DNA of 64,000 nt from contig LSRY02000004.1 of NCBI GenBank assembly GCA_001643675.2, positions 750,001-814,000 of the forward strand. Reading direction: 5' to 3'. Positions within the stretch are counted from its first letter, which is position 1. Every line of letters begins with the position of its first letter. Of this stretch, positions 1 through 11,502 are shown one piece after another. A program made the translations under genes and the position numbers. The notes under the pieces were generated by a model. It searched no databases. It saw nothing but the letters and a program-made list of their open reading frames with translations, and was not told where the DNA came from. Source of the stretch: Monocercomonoides exilis. Taxonomy: Eukaryota > Preaxostyla > Oxymonadida > Polymastigidae.

Positions 1-74
1 TCTTTTCCCACGTTTATTGCGATATTTTAATGTTATTGCGCCAATTCATTTGAACATTTTATTTTCATACGCAG

Positions 75-296
75 CCCGGAAAGAAAATGACAAAGAGAGT
101 TATTGATGTTTTATGCGAAAAATACAAATCACTTGCATTTACTCCACTTGAACAAAGCCGTTACAATTCTTCTTCTTCTTCCTCCTCCTCCTCTTCATCT
201 TCAAGCTCTAAAAGCGCAGAAGGAGATGATATTGCATTCTATCCATTTGTTTACATCCAAACTCCATTACTTCAAAGAATGCTTTTTGATAAATAA
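75..296 (+). CDS. 3' terminal exon of an unrecognised gene (5' part outside window)
   Basis: Terminal coding exon of a gene that begins left of the window. A splice acceptor (ATACGCAG) ends at 74, and the frame stays open through PGKKMTKRVIDVLCEKYK to a TAA at 294-296. The tail contains a run of about 14 serines made of mixed TCT/TCC/TCA codons, then a short hydrophobic end (FYPFVYIQTPLLQRML). The first ATG (87) lies inside the exon, so the exon could also be a short gene by itself. The clean acceptor and the open frame upstream of that ATG favour a terminal exon. I do not recognise the family. Confidence 0.5.
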   Translation, partial: PGKKMTKRVIDVLCEKYKSLAFTPLEQSRYNSSSSSSSSSSSSSSKSAEGDDIAFYPFVYIQTPLLQRMLFDK

Positions 297-481
297 TGAA
301 GCTATTAAATTCTCATACATTTATCTTTTGATCTTTCACGTTTTTTTTCTTCTCATTGTATTTTTCTGATAATTTTTGAACATGCATTCATGAAAATTTT
401 AGTTATTTGTTTTGTGAAATGGGTATTGTGATCTTATCCGTTAGATTAGATTTTACTCTTCGGAAAGAATAAACATTAAAA

Positions 482-2820
482 ATGGATGATGAACAGTTAG
501 AAGAGAAAAAGAAAATACTTACTTGCATGCTATTTATTAAATTTGTTTTTTCATTGGAGTTTAATAATTATCTTTTCGCAATCTTATTTCAGTGGGTGAT
601 CAGGCAGCTTTTGAGCAACAGGCAGCAGTTACACAACAGAAAAATTCAGAGCTTATCGAACATTTGAAGAAACAAAACGGAGATCTTCGTACAAGAATTA
701 TTCAGCTTCAAAGAGTATTGTTTATAATAAATTATTCAATTCAAATTATTTGAATTTCTTCTTTCAGGAAAACCAATCAGTTCATAGCAATGATTCACTT
801 GGAAAGAAAACAGACCTTCAAAATACATTAATGGAATTAAAGAAACAGTTAGACAAACAGCAAACAGAAAAAAGAGATAAAGAAAAACAAAAAAAGAAAC
901 TTTCTGAACAGCTCAGAGAAATGGAAGGAATGGCACCACTTGGCGGAGACTCAGCCCCAAAAAAAGTTTGAATATCTATTTTTGTATTCTTTCAATGTGT
1001 GAACATCATCTCTCAAAATATGATTAACAATAAAATAAAAATTGATTTTCAGAGAATTCGTGGGCTTGAGAATCAACTGGATAAGATAATTATTAAATAC
1101 AACGAAGCTCAATCCATTAAAAAGACATATGAACAAATTATGAAACGTCTTAATGTGTGATTTGTTACATCAAATTTTATAAAGATAATTCTTTTTAATA
1201 TTTAAGGAAGAACAATCAAACTTCAATAGCCAATTAGAAATGATGGAAGAATCAATGAGGCAACGCAACGAAGATCATGAAGAACTTCTTTTGATGCAGA
1301 AAGCAGCAAGAGCAGCCCGTGATATGGCGCACGAAGAAGTGAAACAACTCAGAGAAGAAATGGATAGGGACAGAACTGAATTTGATAGGGTGCTGGAGGA
1401 GAAGCGCTTGATATTGCAGAGAAAATTAGAAGCAAGAGAAAGAAGAGAAAACGAAGAAAGAGAAAGGCAGAAGTCGTTGATGGCGGAATCTGGACAAGGC
1501 GAAGAAGGCGATGAAGGAGATGATGAATTGGGCGAAGGAGGCACTCGAACAAAGAGATATGCTGTCGGTTTGCCTTCATTTTATTTAGCATGCTTCAACA
1601 CTCTATTTTTTATTTCTGTTTATCTATTCTTTTATATTTATGATTTGTTAACACCCAAACTGTTCTTCGTTCTTTATTTCTTCTTTTCTTCTGCAACATT
1701 ATTTTTCTATCCAAAAATAAAAATATGTTAAAATCATTTAGGTTCATCAACCTCATCAGACAATCAGATAGCGCAGCTGCAAACGCGCCTGGCGCAGGAC
1801 GAAGAGTCGTTCCGGAAGATCAAAGAAGCCACAGGCGACGAAGACATCAACAAAGTCATCCAGAAGTTCCTTGTGCAGGCAGAGTACTACAAAGAGTGCG
1901 ACGAGCGGCGCAGGGCCACTGAAGCACGTCTGCAGCGTGCGAAGGACGGGAGAAGAGAGGCGCAGAAGCAGCTGGAGGAGGCGCAGGCGGCGGGTGTTGA
2001 GCGCATCTCGGCGAAGATGCAGAACGACGAGTCGCAGATGTCTCTGTATCATCTCAAGACAGAAGAGGACGAGGCGAAGAAGCGGTACATCGAAGCGAAA
2101 CAGCTGCAGATTGAGGTCAAAGAAGGAATCAAGCTTCTCTGCCAGAAGATGGAGATAGCAACGATCGACCCAGCAGCGTACGGGCTGCGTGAAGACGAAG
2201 ATATTCCTCATCTGTCGCCTGAAGACGCGCCCCGTGCTGAGCTGCTTGACTCTGACCCAGACGCCGTCTTTGACAAGCTCATTGTGTGTATGGAGTTTCT
2301 GCTGGACGAGGCGAAGGCGAAGGAGGAGAGAGACGCTGCAGAGCGGGCGGAGAAGGAGAGGCAGAGGGAGCAGGCGCTGGAGGAAGGGAGGGATCTGGAT
2401 GAGGAGATGGAGGACGACAAGCTTTCGAAGGAGGAAGAGGAGACGGATCTGCAAGTGGTGCCAGAGTGGAACACAAGAATACACTTTGACGACCAGACAG
2501 ACGAAGAAGACGAGGAAGAGGAAGATCCACTTGGTTTGTGCTTTTTCTTGTTTAGAAATAATAGACATAATATGCTTTTTCCTATTTATTTTCATTGTTG
2601 AATGATTTTTCAAACAACTTTGATTCATTTCTAATCTATTAATCCTCTCAAAAATTTTCATTCATTTGTTTATTTTTATACAGACATATATGGCACTTCT
2701 ACGGGACATGCACTTGATGAACGAGTGATGGACAGAGAATCTCTCAAGAGAGCTGCTCTTGATGCTGTTGAGCTTGCTGCACAAAGAGCGAAAAAGGCTA
2801 AAAAAGATGAAGAATTTTAA
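482..2820 (+). CDS. ODAD3: Outer dynein arm docking complex subunit, ODAD3/CCDC151-like coiled-coil protein
   Basis: Probable axonemal coiled-coil protein that helps dock outer dynein arms on doublet microtubules. Exons by phase matching: 482-524, 593-714, 768-965, 1053-1154, 1207-1567, 1742-2533, 2684-2820, giving 584 aa, close to human CCDC151 as I recall it (about 595 aa). Diagnostic stretches are LGDQAAFEQQ followed by KN and LR-rich helix, then YNEAQSIKKTYEQIMKRL, then EATGDEDINKVIQKFL; all three resemble CCDC151. The protein is almost entirely charged coiled coil, with an acidic segment near the end. Exon 1 needs a GC-AG intron (GCATGC at 525), the only donor that fits the phase, so the start is less certain than the rest. 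Exon 6 is GC-rich while exons 1-5 are AT-rich. CCDC63/ODAD1 relatives are the main alternative. Confidence 0.72.
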
Positions 2821-2997
2821 AAGAAATTTATTTTATTAATTTTTTATTTCACTTCGCTTGACAGTCTATTTTTTATTTGACACTTAATGAATATGTTATC
2901 ATTTTTGAAAAGATGAAAAAATTTTAATTCAGATCTTAGCGAAAATGAAATTTTCTTTGAATTGATCACACCCATATTATGGTCCAATTCAAACAAG

Positions 2998-3005
2998 TAT
3001 AAAAG
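2998..3005 (+). promoter_or_regulatory. TATA-like box of the U2 snRNA gene
   Basis: TATAAAAG lies 25-32 bases before the predicted first base of U2 (3030), the spacing expected of a core promoter element. No other known snRNA element (PSE, USE) could be recognised by eye in the preceding 100 bases. Confidence 0.4.
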
Positions 3006-3029
3006 CTGAAGGAGTGAACAAGACTCTTC

Positions 3030-3219
3030 ATACCTTCTCGGCCCTCGTGGCTAAGATCAAGTGTAGTATCTGTTCTATTCAGTTTAATATCTGAATTGCT
3101 GCCCAATGGGTGGCTCGATATTAATTTTATTTTTGGATTGGGTCAAGGTAGAAACGAGGCTTGCCTCTCTCCTTGACAGCGTTCTCGCGGTATTGCAGTA
3201 CCTCCGTGTAGAGCGCACC
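3030..3219 (+). ncRNA. U2: U2 spliceosomal snRNA
   Basis: About 190 nt, the usual U2 length. The 5' part carries the near-invariant block AAGATCAAGTGTAGTATC, including the branch-point recognition sequence GTAGTA at 3063-3068, followed by the conserved TTTAATATCTG. An Sm site ATTTTTGG sits at 3129-3136, as in human U2. The 3' stem-loop region has the conserved GGTATTGCAGTACCTCC (about 3189-3205), and the RNA ends in GCGCACC. Stem-loop I is intact with a small loop change (GGCC-CTCGT-GGCT). U2 pairs with intron branch points in the nucleus, which agrees with the many spliced genes here. Ends are set by alignment from memory to human U2 and may shift by a few bases. Confidence 0.96.
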
Positions 3220-3990
3220 GTTTAACTTAGTTCTTTCTGTTTATAAGAATGTGGCGAATTAAAACTTAGTATTAAATAAATTGGTCTCAAATAAATCTAA
3301 ATGCAAAAATCAAAGTGTTTAGTTGACGTTGTGGGAGAAAATATTTTATTTGAACATTAGAGTTTATCGTAAATGAAATCAAGTTAAATTTGAATAAAGA
3401 ATTTGAATAACTGATAATTAATCTTTCTTTCAATATTAAAATGTTTCGAGTGCCTTTTTATGTTGTTATGTTGTGAAAAGTTAAATGGCGCAAATTGCTG
3501 AATGTTTTCATTAAAATATCTATTCATAAATAAAAAGTGTATTTGAGACTGCTTTTCCAATTTCTGTGTAACAGAATATTTATGTTTGAAAAAGGATGAT
3601 GATTTTGAAAGATCATTTTTTGATGGAGTAGTATTGAAAGAAAACAAAATCAGTAATTCAAAAAAATTTGAAAATGATGACAATTTCATTCAAAATGTTG
3701 AAAACATTTGACACGCTGCTCATTTCTCAATCTTTTTTCATTATCTTTTATCTGAAAATATCTGTTACACAAATCATTACAAAATAATTACAATGTCCAA
3801 ATTAATATTTGTGAGATAACATTAAATATTAATGAATGCGAATATTAAAAAAAAAAAAAAAGAGAAAAGAGGGTTTTTCTAGTCGAATGTGAGTGATTCA
3901 AAATGATTTCTCTGATCTAATCCATATTATAAGTTCTTTTATTTATCGACTTGCAATTCTCGTTTGTAAGATTAAGTCAGGTGCTACAAC
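3220..3990. other. Intergenic, AT-rich
   Basis: About 770 bases between U2 and TBCCD1. It holds an A-run near 3847-3862 and scattered short open frames of low complexity. I see no conserved protein, RNA or repeat. Confidence 0.6.
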
Positions 3991-6900
3991 ATGGCAAGCT
4001 GCTGGATAAAAGCGGAATTATTTGATTTGGGCGTACTACCATTCTTGCATCGGGCTACACTGGATTTAAGTTCACTCTTTAATTTCATTTCTGTGTATTT
4101 TTCTGATAAAGACCCTGACAATCAAAGCCTTTCGTTTGCAGTATTTTCATTCATTGTATTAAACACTTCCATGTTCATTTTTTAGGATATCTGAATGGCT
4201 TACGCTTTCACAACAAAATCTCAAGTTAAATGAAAATGTTGCAAGATAGTTTGCATATTTTTTGAATTATCTTCAACTTTATTGTGAACACACAAAAGCA
4301 TTTTTGAAACGTTTCAGTTGCTTTGTTGCGATGTAACTCCTGGTAATTATATGGATACAGTCGAAATATTCAGTTTTATGATGTTCTTGTTTCTTCAAGT
4401 CTGCGCTCATCGTTGTGCGACTTCAAGAGATATTCCAGGTGACAGTTGGCCTTCATTGCCAAATCTTCGTCCATGCCTTCAAGAGTTACAAACAAAGATA
4501 GCTTCAGAAGCAACTCTACTGGCGTACATAATGTCTCATGTTAAAGTTTGATTCCATGAACTTTTGGAAAAAAAAATTGAAAACATATGATTCATATAAA
4601 TTTTTAGGAAGCGTTGTATTTATTGGCTTCTTGCACTGATCCGTCTTTGATTGATCAAATTATTCAACCTGCGGATGTTGGATCACCTCCATCTCTATCG
4701 CGTTCACTTTCTGGGGAAATTGCGACTACATCCCAAATGTACCGTAATCCTCGAGGTGGTTCGTATAAAACTTCGTTGACAGGAACCAGTTCAAATGGAG
4801 CTGGAACTATTCTTTCGTTCCCTCCACAGATCCAAGGAAAGGCTTCGATGAGAGCAGAGTTTTTTGATGCGTTGAGTGTGTTTATTGGAGGAGGGTACAC
4901 CCTTCAAGAAGAGGAAAGGCATTTGTCGGTTCTGACTGGACTTTGGGAAAAGGATCCAGAGGGAACAGTTCTTGTGACAACACTGGCGGTTTGTATCGTT
5001 TTTTCGTGAATATGAAATATGTCTTATGTGAAATTTGAAATATTATAATCAACTTCTTTCTTTTTAATATTTTTTTAAATAGGAATGGCTATCACAGCAC
5101 TTGAAGCCAAACCCACTTCGATATCCGCCAATAACATTCACTGGCCAGCTATCGCAATTTGGACGAGGACACAACTCTCTCTCAAATTCCTCTTCTTCTT
5201 CCTCCTCTTCTTCTTCTCCTTCTTCTGCAGAAAATACACAGACAGATCTCAATTCCTCACTTGATCAGGACTCACTCAGTGACATTTCACCGACTACTCT
5301 GACGACTGCTTCTTCACCTGCCACTCGTCATTCGTCTTCGTCTTCTTCATCTGCTTCTCCGTCTTTGACTTCTTCGTCTTCTTCTGATATTAAAAATGCT
5401 TCCCCTATATCTTTTCCTGTTGTTTTGCCTTTTCCAGACAGGCTTGAAAGATTATTTTTGAATTCTTCAAATATTTTGTTATTTCCACCTTTCTATTTTG
5501 ATTCATTTATGATTTATTTCACATACCGAATCATTTCTTTTCTTTCATATCCTTTTATCATTTTCATTGATCATTCACTTCCACTTCCAAATATCTTTTT
5601 TTTTTTTTTTAACCAGTCCCCTGATTCTCTCTCTTGTCAAAGTTACTTCTCTCCACATGCCCCGCAACCCATGCACCACGCGTATCATTGCCTGCAGCAA
5701 GGCGCATGTTTATATAACCACCCCAATTCGTGATTGCTCCATTGTCTCTTGTGAGGCATGCACCATCTTCATCGGCGCTGTGGAGAAGATGCTCTGCTTA
5801 GCATACTGCTCAAAAGTGACTGTCATCGCTGCTGCTGGCAGAGTGAAGCTGACGTTTGCATATTATTCTTCTTTTGAGAAATATAAACACTTTTTTTTGA
5901 AAAAATATTTTTTCTTTATCATTTGACTTCTTCTTTTCAAACAATTAAATATGTTTAAATTATTCTGAAATATTTCCATTCCATTTCATTTCATAAAAAC
6001 AAATACTATTTCTTTCTTTCTCTTTCTCTTTCTCTTTCTCTTTCTCTTTCTCTCTCTCGCCAGCAATTGTTCCGACATCACCCTGCATCTTCTCACACCC
6101 TCACCAATTTTGCTGACTCCATCATGCAAGCGTATCACTCTTGCCCCATACAACGCCTGCTGCTCATCTCTCTTGTCAAACATGGCTGCCTCGCATCTCG
6201 ACGTCCGGCTGTGCAACTGCTGGGACAAGGCTTTCATTTCAGACTCAAACGTGCTTCCTTCAGGTATTTTTAAAATGGATGGCTTTTAATAAATGCTGAA
6301 GCATTTTTTTAAAATCATTTTTTAATCCTTTTTTATGTTATAACTTGGATTGAGTTTCTTTCAAATGAAAAAATTTTATGCTGTCTTTTTATTCTATTTT
6401 GGCTATTTCTCAATTGCTAATGTTTTTTTTTTCCCTTTTTTCATCCGCATCTCAGCTCCATCCTCCCCTACTACGACACATTCACACTCCACTTCATCAA
6501 TCACAACATCCTCTTCTTCTTCTTCCTCCTCCTCCTCTTCCTCTCCATTTCCTTCTTTCTCTTCCTTCCTCACCGACTCCAGCAACTATACACTAGCCGA
6601 TCCTGCCACAACATCTGCCTTCCATCTGATGCATCCTTCTCAATTCTCTCCTTTTGCCATCCCGTTTTCATGCCCTGGTACTTTGTCCCATCAGCCTGGG
6701 TTTCCAGACATACCTCCTTTTTTGCCGGCAGCATATCAAGAGGAGATAGAAAGACGAAGAGAGGCGATTCGCTCGCTGCAAAGAGAAATATCTGGGGGAA
6801 GAAAGGGATTTGAAGGGGAAGGGGGAGAAAAGGGGGTACAAGGCAGAAAGGTAGAAGGTGCAAATGGGACAGCAGCGGCAGAAGAAGGAAGCGGAAAAGA

Positions 6901-7759
6901 TTTGGAGCATTCTTCTTCAGAAACTGAAGCAGAAGACGGGAAAACAAACAAATTGGAAAGCAAACTGGATCCGAAGTCAAAGCAGGCAAAGGAGTTGGCA
7001 GAAGGGAATTTATCATCCTCAGAGAAAGAGAGAGAGAAAGAGAAAGAAAAAGAGAAAGAGAAAGAAGGGCTGGATGCTGAGTCAGCGCAGAAAGTGGAGG
7101 CAATCATCCAGAGGAAGTTTCGCGAATGGCTTGTGTCGACGAACCAGCTGAGGCAGATACACGACCTGCTCCACATGCAGATGGGCAATGGACAGCCGTC
7201 TGTGATGACAAATACACAGACTGATGGAATGACGAGCGGAGTTGCTGCTGCTTCTTCATCATCGGTGGCTGCTGTTACTCCTGCTGCAACTTCAATTTCA
7301 GTGTCTTCGACATCTCCGTCGCAATCGCCAACTTCTTCTTCTTCTTTGTCTTCTTCTTCTTCCTCTTCCTCTGTCCCATCATCCACCGCATCTTCTCTTC
7401 CTTCTTCACGAAGTGCTTCATCTGCCTTTCCGTTTGTCCGCACGAAGGCGTCAGCTTCAGCCTCTTCGAGCCAAACAGCCTCAGTTGGCTCGTCTTCCGC
7501 TGCACCTGCCATCAGAGAAGCTGTTGGGAATGAAATATTGTCTCCCCCAATTATGCGAATGACTCGATCAACACACTCTCCTGGTGCTTCGAATGCTTCT
7601 TCTTCTATTTCTTCTTCTTCTTCTTCTTCACCGTCGACATCTGCTGTTAATTCTGGATCGCCGTCTGCTTCTGCGGCTGCTGCTTCTATTGTGTCAAAGT
7701 CTTCTTTGCTGCATTCAAACCAGTTGTCTTCTGAATCGCGCTCTTCAATGAAAATGTGA
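3991..7759 (+). CDS. TBCCD1: TBCC domain-containing protein 1 (TBCCD1)
   Basis: Relative of tubulin cofactor C. TBCCD1 in other eukaryotes sits at centrosomes/basal bodies and controls organelle positioning. Exons by phase: 3991-4133, 4186-4237, 4318-4545, 4608-4988, 5083-5477, 5617-5853, 6064-6263, 6456-7759; 979 aa against about 557 aa in human. The N-terminus WIKAELFDLGVLP and the segment MDTVEIFSFMMFLFLQ match the family N-terminal domain. The C-CAP/TBCC beta-helix lies at about residues 400-545 (VYITTPIRDCSIVSCEA, GAVEKMLCL, KVTVIAAAGRVKL, then HLLTPSPILL). After it come the family-specific IPPFLPAAYQEEI and, near residue 770, IIQRKFREWLVSTNQLRQI. The extra length is Ser-rich and Lys/Glu-rich filler between and after these blocks. 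Donors of exons 1 and 5 have alternatives; the rest are firm. Confidence 0.88.
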
Positions 7760-8490
7760 AGAGGTTAATGATCACAAGAGTAGAGTTACAAAAGTTTTAA
7801 AATAATAGAAAAAAATACTTATATATTTTGTATATCATTTGAGCATCGCCCTCAAAACATACACCTTATGTAATTTTAATAATTATTTTATTTTATTTTC
7901 CTAATTTTTTAATATTTTATCTTTGATTAAGACATGTTTATGATTGTTTAAATTTTTTTCTCATAATTCTTTAGAATTATTCGCTTCAACACAAAAATAT
8001 AAGGATATTTGTATTTAACATTACACCTTGCATCACAATCAGATATTCTCAGTATTGCCTTTGAGTTTTCCAAAAAGTGAAAAACAGTTATTGTTTGGCT
8101 TTGAACAGAAAGTTTAATCGAAAAATGATAACTCGAAGAATTACAAAAGTTTTGATTCACAATCTCATTCTCATTTGTGTTGTCGACTTGGAAACTTCAG
8201 AAAAAAACCCATAAATATTTAAGAATATTCTCCTAATTGCTGCTACCATCAGAATAAAATTTAACGACGTTGAATTATAACAGTATTTATTCAAAGCTTA
8301 GTTGAAGGATTTTTCAACCAAATATTTTTTGCAATTTGTGCTGTTATAAATTTTCAACGCAGTTTTTGATTTATTTTACTGTTCTGCTGCATATTACAAG
8401 CAATTTCAAACGTAAATAGGGAACAATATAAACTGTGCAAATTTTAATTAAAAATCTTATTAAAAGAGAAAAAAATTACCTTTACAAAGA
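7760..8490. other. Intergenic, AT-rich
   Basis: About 730 bases after TBCCD1. It contains T-rich and A-rich tracts and presumably the TBCCD1 3' UTR and the next gene's promoter. No feature recognised. Confidence 0.6.
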
Positions 8491-11130
8491 ATGAACAACG
8501 AATCTGTTTCATCTTCAACAATGAAATCATCATACGCCATCTTGGATGCTTTTCAAACTTCTTCTTCTTCTTCACTCAATAATGAAAGTCATTTTTTAAC
8601 CGACTTGAGTTCAGGGAAAACATCTTCACCATTTTCTTTTTCTGTTTATAATTCAAAGCAATTAAATGAGCCGCTAAATGCGCACATAACAAGATTATTT
8701 GCAACAAACATTCAAAGCAAATCAAAAGATATGCCAGAATCAATTTTTGATAATTTTGAGTCAATTGTTTTTCCTTACATGAAGCAGACACAAGATCATA
8801 TGAATGAGCTCACAGAAAACAGTAACTCTTTGACTTCTTTTCAGATGCATTCAATTGGTGACATTTATTCAACAAAAATTTCTGAGGATTGCTCTCGATC
8901 AACGAAGTTTGAGGAACAACGCTTGAAAGATGCGCAATTTACGAGTTTTCAAAATTTGAATGACATAGAAATGAAAACTTCTGCAACAGATGGAAAAGAG
9001 GGAAAAGAGGGAAAAGAAGGCTTTTCAAGACAAAATATTGATGCTCAAATGTCTATTAAGTTATCTCAGATTTCAAAGCCAGATGTTACAGTGCCAAATT
9101 TAATCAATGAAATTGTGCAACAATATACGAGGGAGAAGATAGAAGAAATGCAAAAGCAACAGTTTATTCAAGAAGATATCGGAAATTCAGTAAAAAACAG
9201 AGAGACTATTCGAACTGAAAAAATCGAGCAAGAAACCAGGAAAGAGCTTGCTCATCATTTTCTTTCATCTCCTTCATCAGTATCACAAAATTCTGTATTG
9301 TTTAACAGAACTTCTTCGCAAACTCAAATTGATGAATTGCTTGAACCTAATATAACAGAATGGAAACCTGTTGATGTGGGGCAAAGGCAATTTTGTTCCG
9401 ATGTAGAGATTATTGTGGATGGAATTCCCCGAAGTCAAATCGAAGAATCCGAACGAAAGCAGATTATTCAAAGATGGAGGAAGCAAGATCTTTTGGTTAT
9501 GTCTGGAAATCTCGATAATTCAATTTCTTTGTTACTAAGGATAAAACCAGAACTAGGGATGCCTTCAAATGATGACGTAAACTGTGAAATGAGTGCTGAG
9601 GAACAAAGTTCGATTCAAATTGAGAGCGGAAAAGATGCCAACAGTGAATATTTCAAAAGAAAAGAGCAGTCGGTGAAGAGACAGATTAAAGAAGCAAAAG
9701 AACATTGGAAGCTTTTTGGGGTATGGATTCAGAAAGACTGGGCGACCGATGAGTGGGAAAGGCAGATGTGGAGATTGGCAGCCGAACGAACGTTAAAGAA
9801 AGAATTCAAAGACGAACATGAAATGAAACAAAAAATGGAAACTAATTCAACATTGGAAGAGTTAAAGAATGAACTGAATGAGAAAATGAACGAAGAAAGC
9901 ACAGAAGATGATTTGCTGACACTGAAAAGAAAAGTTGCTGCGAAAGAAATGAAGCATATGGACAAAGAAAAAAAGAAGAATCTGAGCGAGGCTGATCGTT
10001 TTTGGATCAATTTCTTTCAATCAGAAGAAAAAGCTGATCATCTTAGCAGAGGCAATAAAGATGAATCTGAAGCAACATGCGCTGATTCATCTTCTTCTCA
10101 CCCAATATCCGATGAGGGATCTGATCCACCTATTGATGATTATAATGCAGCAGATAATTATTCAAGCTGTTATCGACTCCAAACAAGTGAATTTCCTTCA
10201 GATGTGGCTTCTGAATCATTTCCAATCCATTCTCTTTTCTCTTCTCATTCGCTTCCAACTTCTACAAATCCAAGCACAGATATAGCACGAACTATTTCAA
10301 ATCATCTGCCTCAACAATATATTCCTTCGAACAAATTGAATTTACAAAAGAAACCAAGCTTCTCGAATCAGTCAGATGAACATAGATCTTTTCAGTTAAA
10401 AAATTGCCAGCCATCGAATAGTGAGATGGCTTATTTTACAGATATTCATTTCCCACAAAGCAGCTTATCAAACTTCGATCTTCACTTTTCAAAAAAATTA
10501 ACAGAACAGACAATGACAAACCAATGTTCAAAGCTACAGTACCAAAAATCGAGTGACAAAACTGCATTTTCAGCCTTTTGTGGCGAATTAAGCGAGAACA
10601 ACGAAGATGAACAAACATGTCACTTTTTAATTGATGGATTTGAAAATGATAGTGAAAATGAAGCAATTGATCAAACATTTTTTGGTGATGCCTATCTTGA
10701 TGTTGAAGAACGGCGTAGGAAGTTTATTGAGAAAAGATGGAACGAAACACGAATCGAAGAAATGAGAAATTTGAGAGAATCTGGATATTTTGATGCTCCA
10801 GTTGTTGTTCTTTCGTGGAGAAGTCTGTTGAAGAAGAGGACAAAAGGTACAAGCAAAAAGAAAGATTGGAGATATGTCAAATTTAATTGCGCAATGCGTC
10901 TTGAGTGTAAACGTCATCTTTGCAACAGAGTTGAAGAATGGGGATTTGAAATGTTGGCTGAAATCAAAAAAGAGCGATTAATGAAAAAAACGAGAAATGG
11001 AAAGGAAATATGTTCTGTTCCTTACAAAAAACGCATTGCTCAGAATCACCAGCCAATTGTGCTATCTGTGCAGCAGTTAACGAACGCAAAGAACACAATG
11101 GAATTAATCAACTCCAGCTTTATTTCATGA
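8491..11130 (+). CDS. Orphan intronless protein, 879 aa, function unknown
   Basis: Single open frame from ATG 8491 to TGA 11130; I do not recognise the family. It is hydrophilic and lacks a signal peptide or membrane segment. Residues 1-130 are Ser/Asn-rich, with a short GKEGKEGKEG repeat near residue 170. A Trp-rich charged helix block lies at about 390-440 (EHWKLFGVWIQKDWATDEW). A long Glu/Lys coiled-coil-like segment follows (about 430-510). A low-complexity Ser/Asn/Gln region comes next, and the C-terminal 140 residues (from VEERRRKFIEKRW through SWRSLLKKR to the end) are basic, ordered-looking and Cys/Trp-containing. The C-terminal block is the best candidate for a folded domain. The absence of introns and the AT-rich codon use contrast with TBCCD1 next door. 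Confidence 0.72.
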   Translation: MNNESVSSSTMKSSYAILDAFQTSSSSSLNNESHFLTDLSSGKTSSPFSFSVYNSKQLNEPLNAHITRLFATNIQSKSKDMPESIFDNFESIVFPYMKQTQDHMNELTENSNSLTSFQMHSIGDIYSTKISEDCSRSTKFEEQRLKDAQFTSFQNLNDIEMKTSATDGKEGKEGKEGFSRQNIDAQMSIKLSQISKPDVTVPNLINEIVQQYTREKIEEMQKQQFIQEDIGNSVKNRETIRTEKIEQETRKELAHHFLSSPSSVSQNSVLFNRTSSQTQIDELLEPNITEWKPVDVGQRQFCSDVEIIVDGIPRSQIEESERKQIIQRWRKQDLLVMSGNLDNSISLLLRIKPELGMPSNDDVNCEMSAEEQSSIQIESGKDANSEYFKRKEQSVKRQIKEAKEHWKLFGVWIQKDWATDEWERQMWRLAAERTLKKEFKDEHEMKQKMETNSTLEELKNELNEKMNEESTEDDLLTLKRKVAAKEMKHMDKEKKKNLSEADRFWINFFQSEEKADHLSRGNKDESEATCADSSSSHPISDEGSDPPIDDYNAADNYSSCYRLQTSEFPSDVASESFPIHSLFSSHSLPTSTNPSTDIARTISNHLPQQYIPSNKLNLQKKPSFSNQSDEHRSFQLKNCQPSNSEMAYFTDIHFPQSSLSNFDLHFSKKLTEQTMTNQCSKLQYQKSSDKTAFSAFCGELSENNEDEQTCHFLIDGFENDSENEAIDQTFFGDAYLDVEERRRKFIEKRWNETRIEEMRNLRESGYFDAPVVVLSWRSLLKKRTKGTSKKKDWRYVKFNCAMRLECKRHLCNRVEEWGFEMLAEIKKERLMKKTRNGKEICSVPYKKRIAQNHQPIVLSVQQLTNAKNTMELINSSFIS

Positions 11131-11502
11131 ATTTGAAACTTCCATATGATAATAATGTTGCTTTCTGAAATGGATAATTGTTCAAAAAGGAAAAGAGAAA
11201 TTCATTTGAGATTAAGTTGCTATTAGTTTCATTAATGTGGCTCAAAGAACTTCTTAATTTTTTAAAAGAAAGTATAACAACTATTTTATAAATAAGCTTA
11301 AAACACATTTTCAAGTTTTGAATTTCAAATATTTATTTTAAAAATTTCAAATTCGATGAACTTTTTTATTGTCTTTTTTTTCACCATTTTCTCAACAAAT
11401 CTTTTAAAAAAACACTGTAAAATATAACATAATCAACATCAAATGAAGAAATAAATTGTAACACATTTTAAAAATAATCTACATATTAATTAAATCTTAA
11501 AA
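11131..11502. other. Convergent intergenic region
   Basis: About 370 bases between two convergent genes, AT-rich; probably both 3' UTRs. Nothing else recognised. Confidence 0.55.

Noticed and set aside
515-530. ATACTTACTTGCATGC resembles the 5' end of U1 snRNA
   Set aside because: No U1 stem-loops or Sm site follow; the sequence lies at the inferred ODAD3 exon 1 end.
1756-2661. 301-aa minus-strand open frame over ODAD3 exon 6
   Set aside because: Leu/Arg/His-rich shadow of a GC-rich coiled-coil exon whose plus-strand reading carries family motifs.
3384-3689. 101-aa minus-strand open frame
   Set aside because: Phe/Asn/Lys composition typical of translated AT-rich spacer; no motif.
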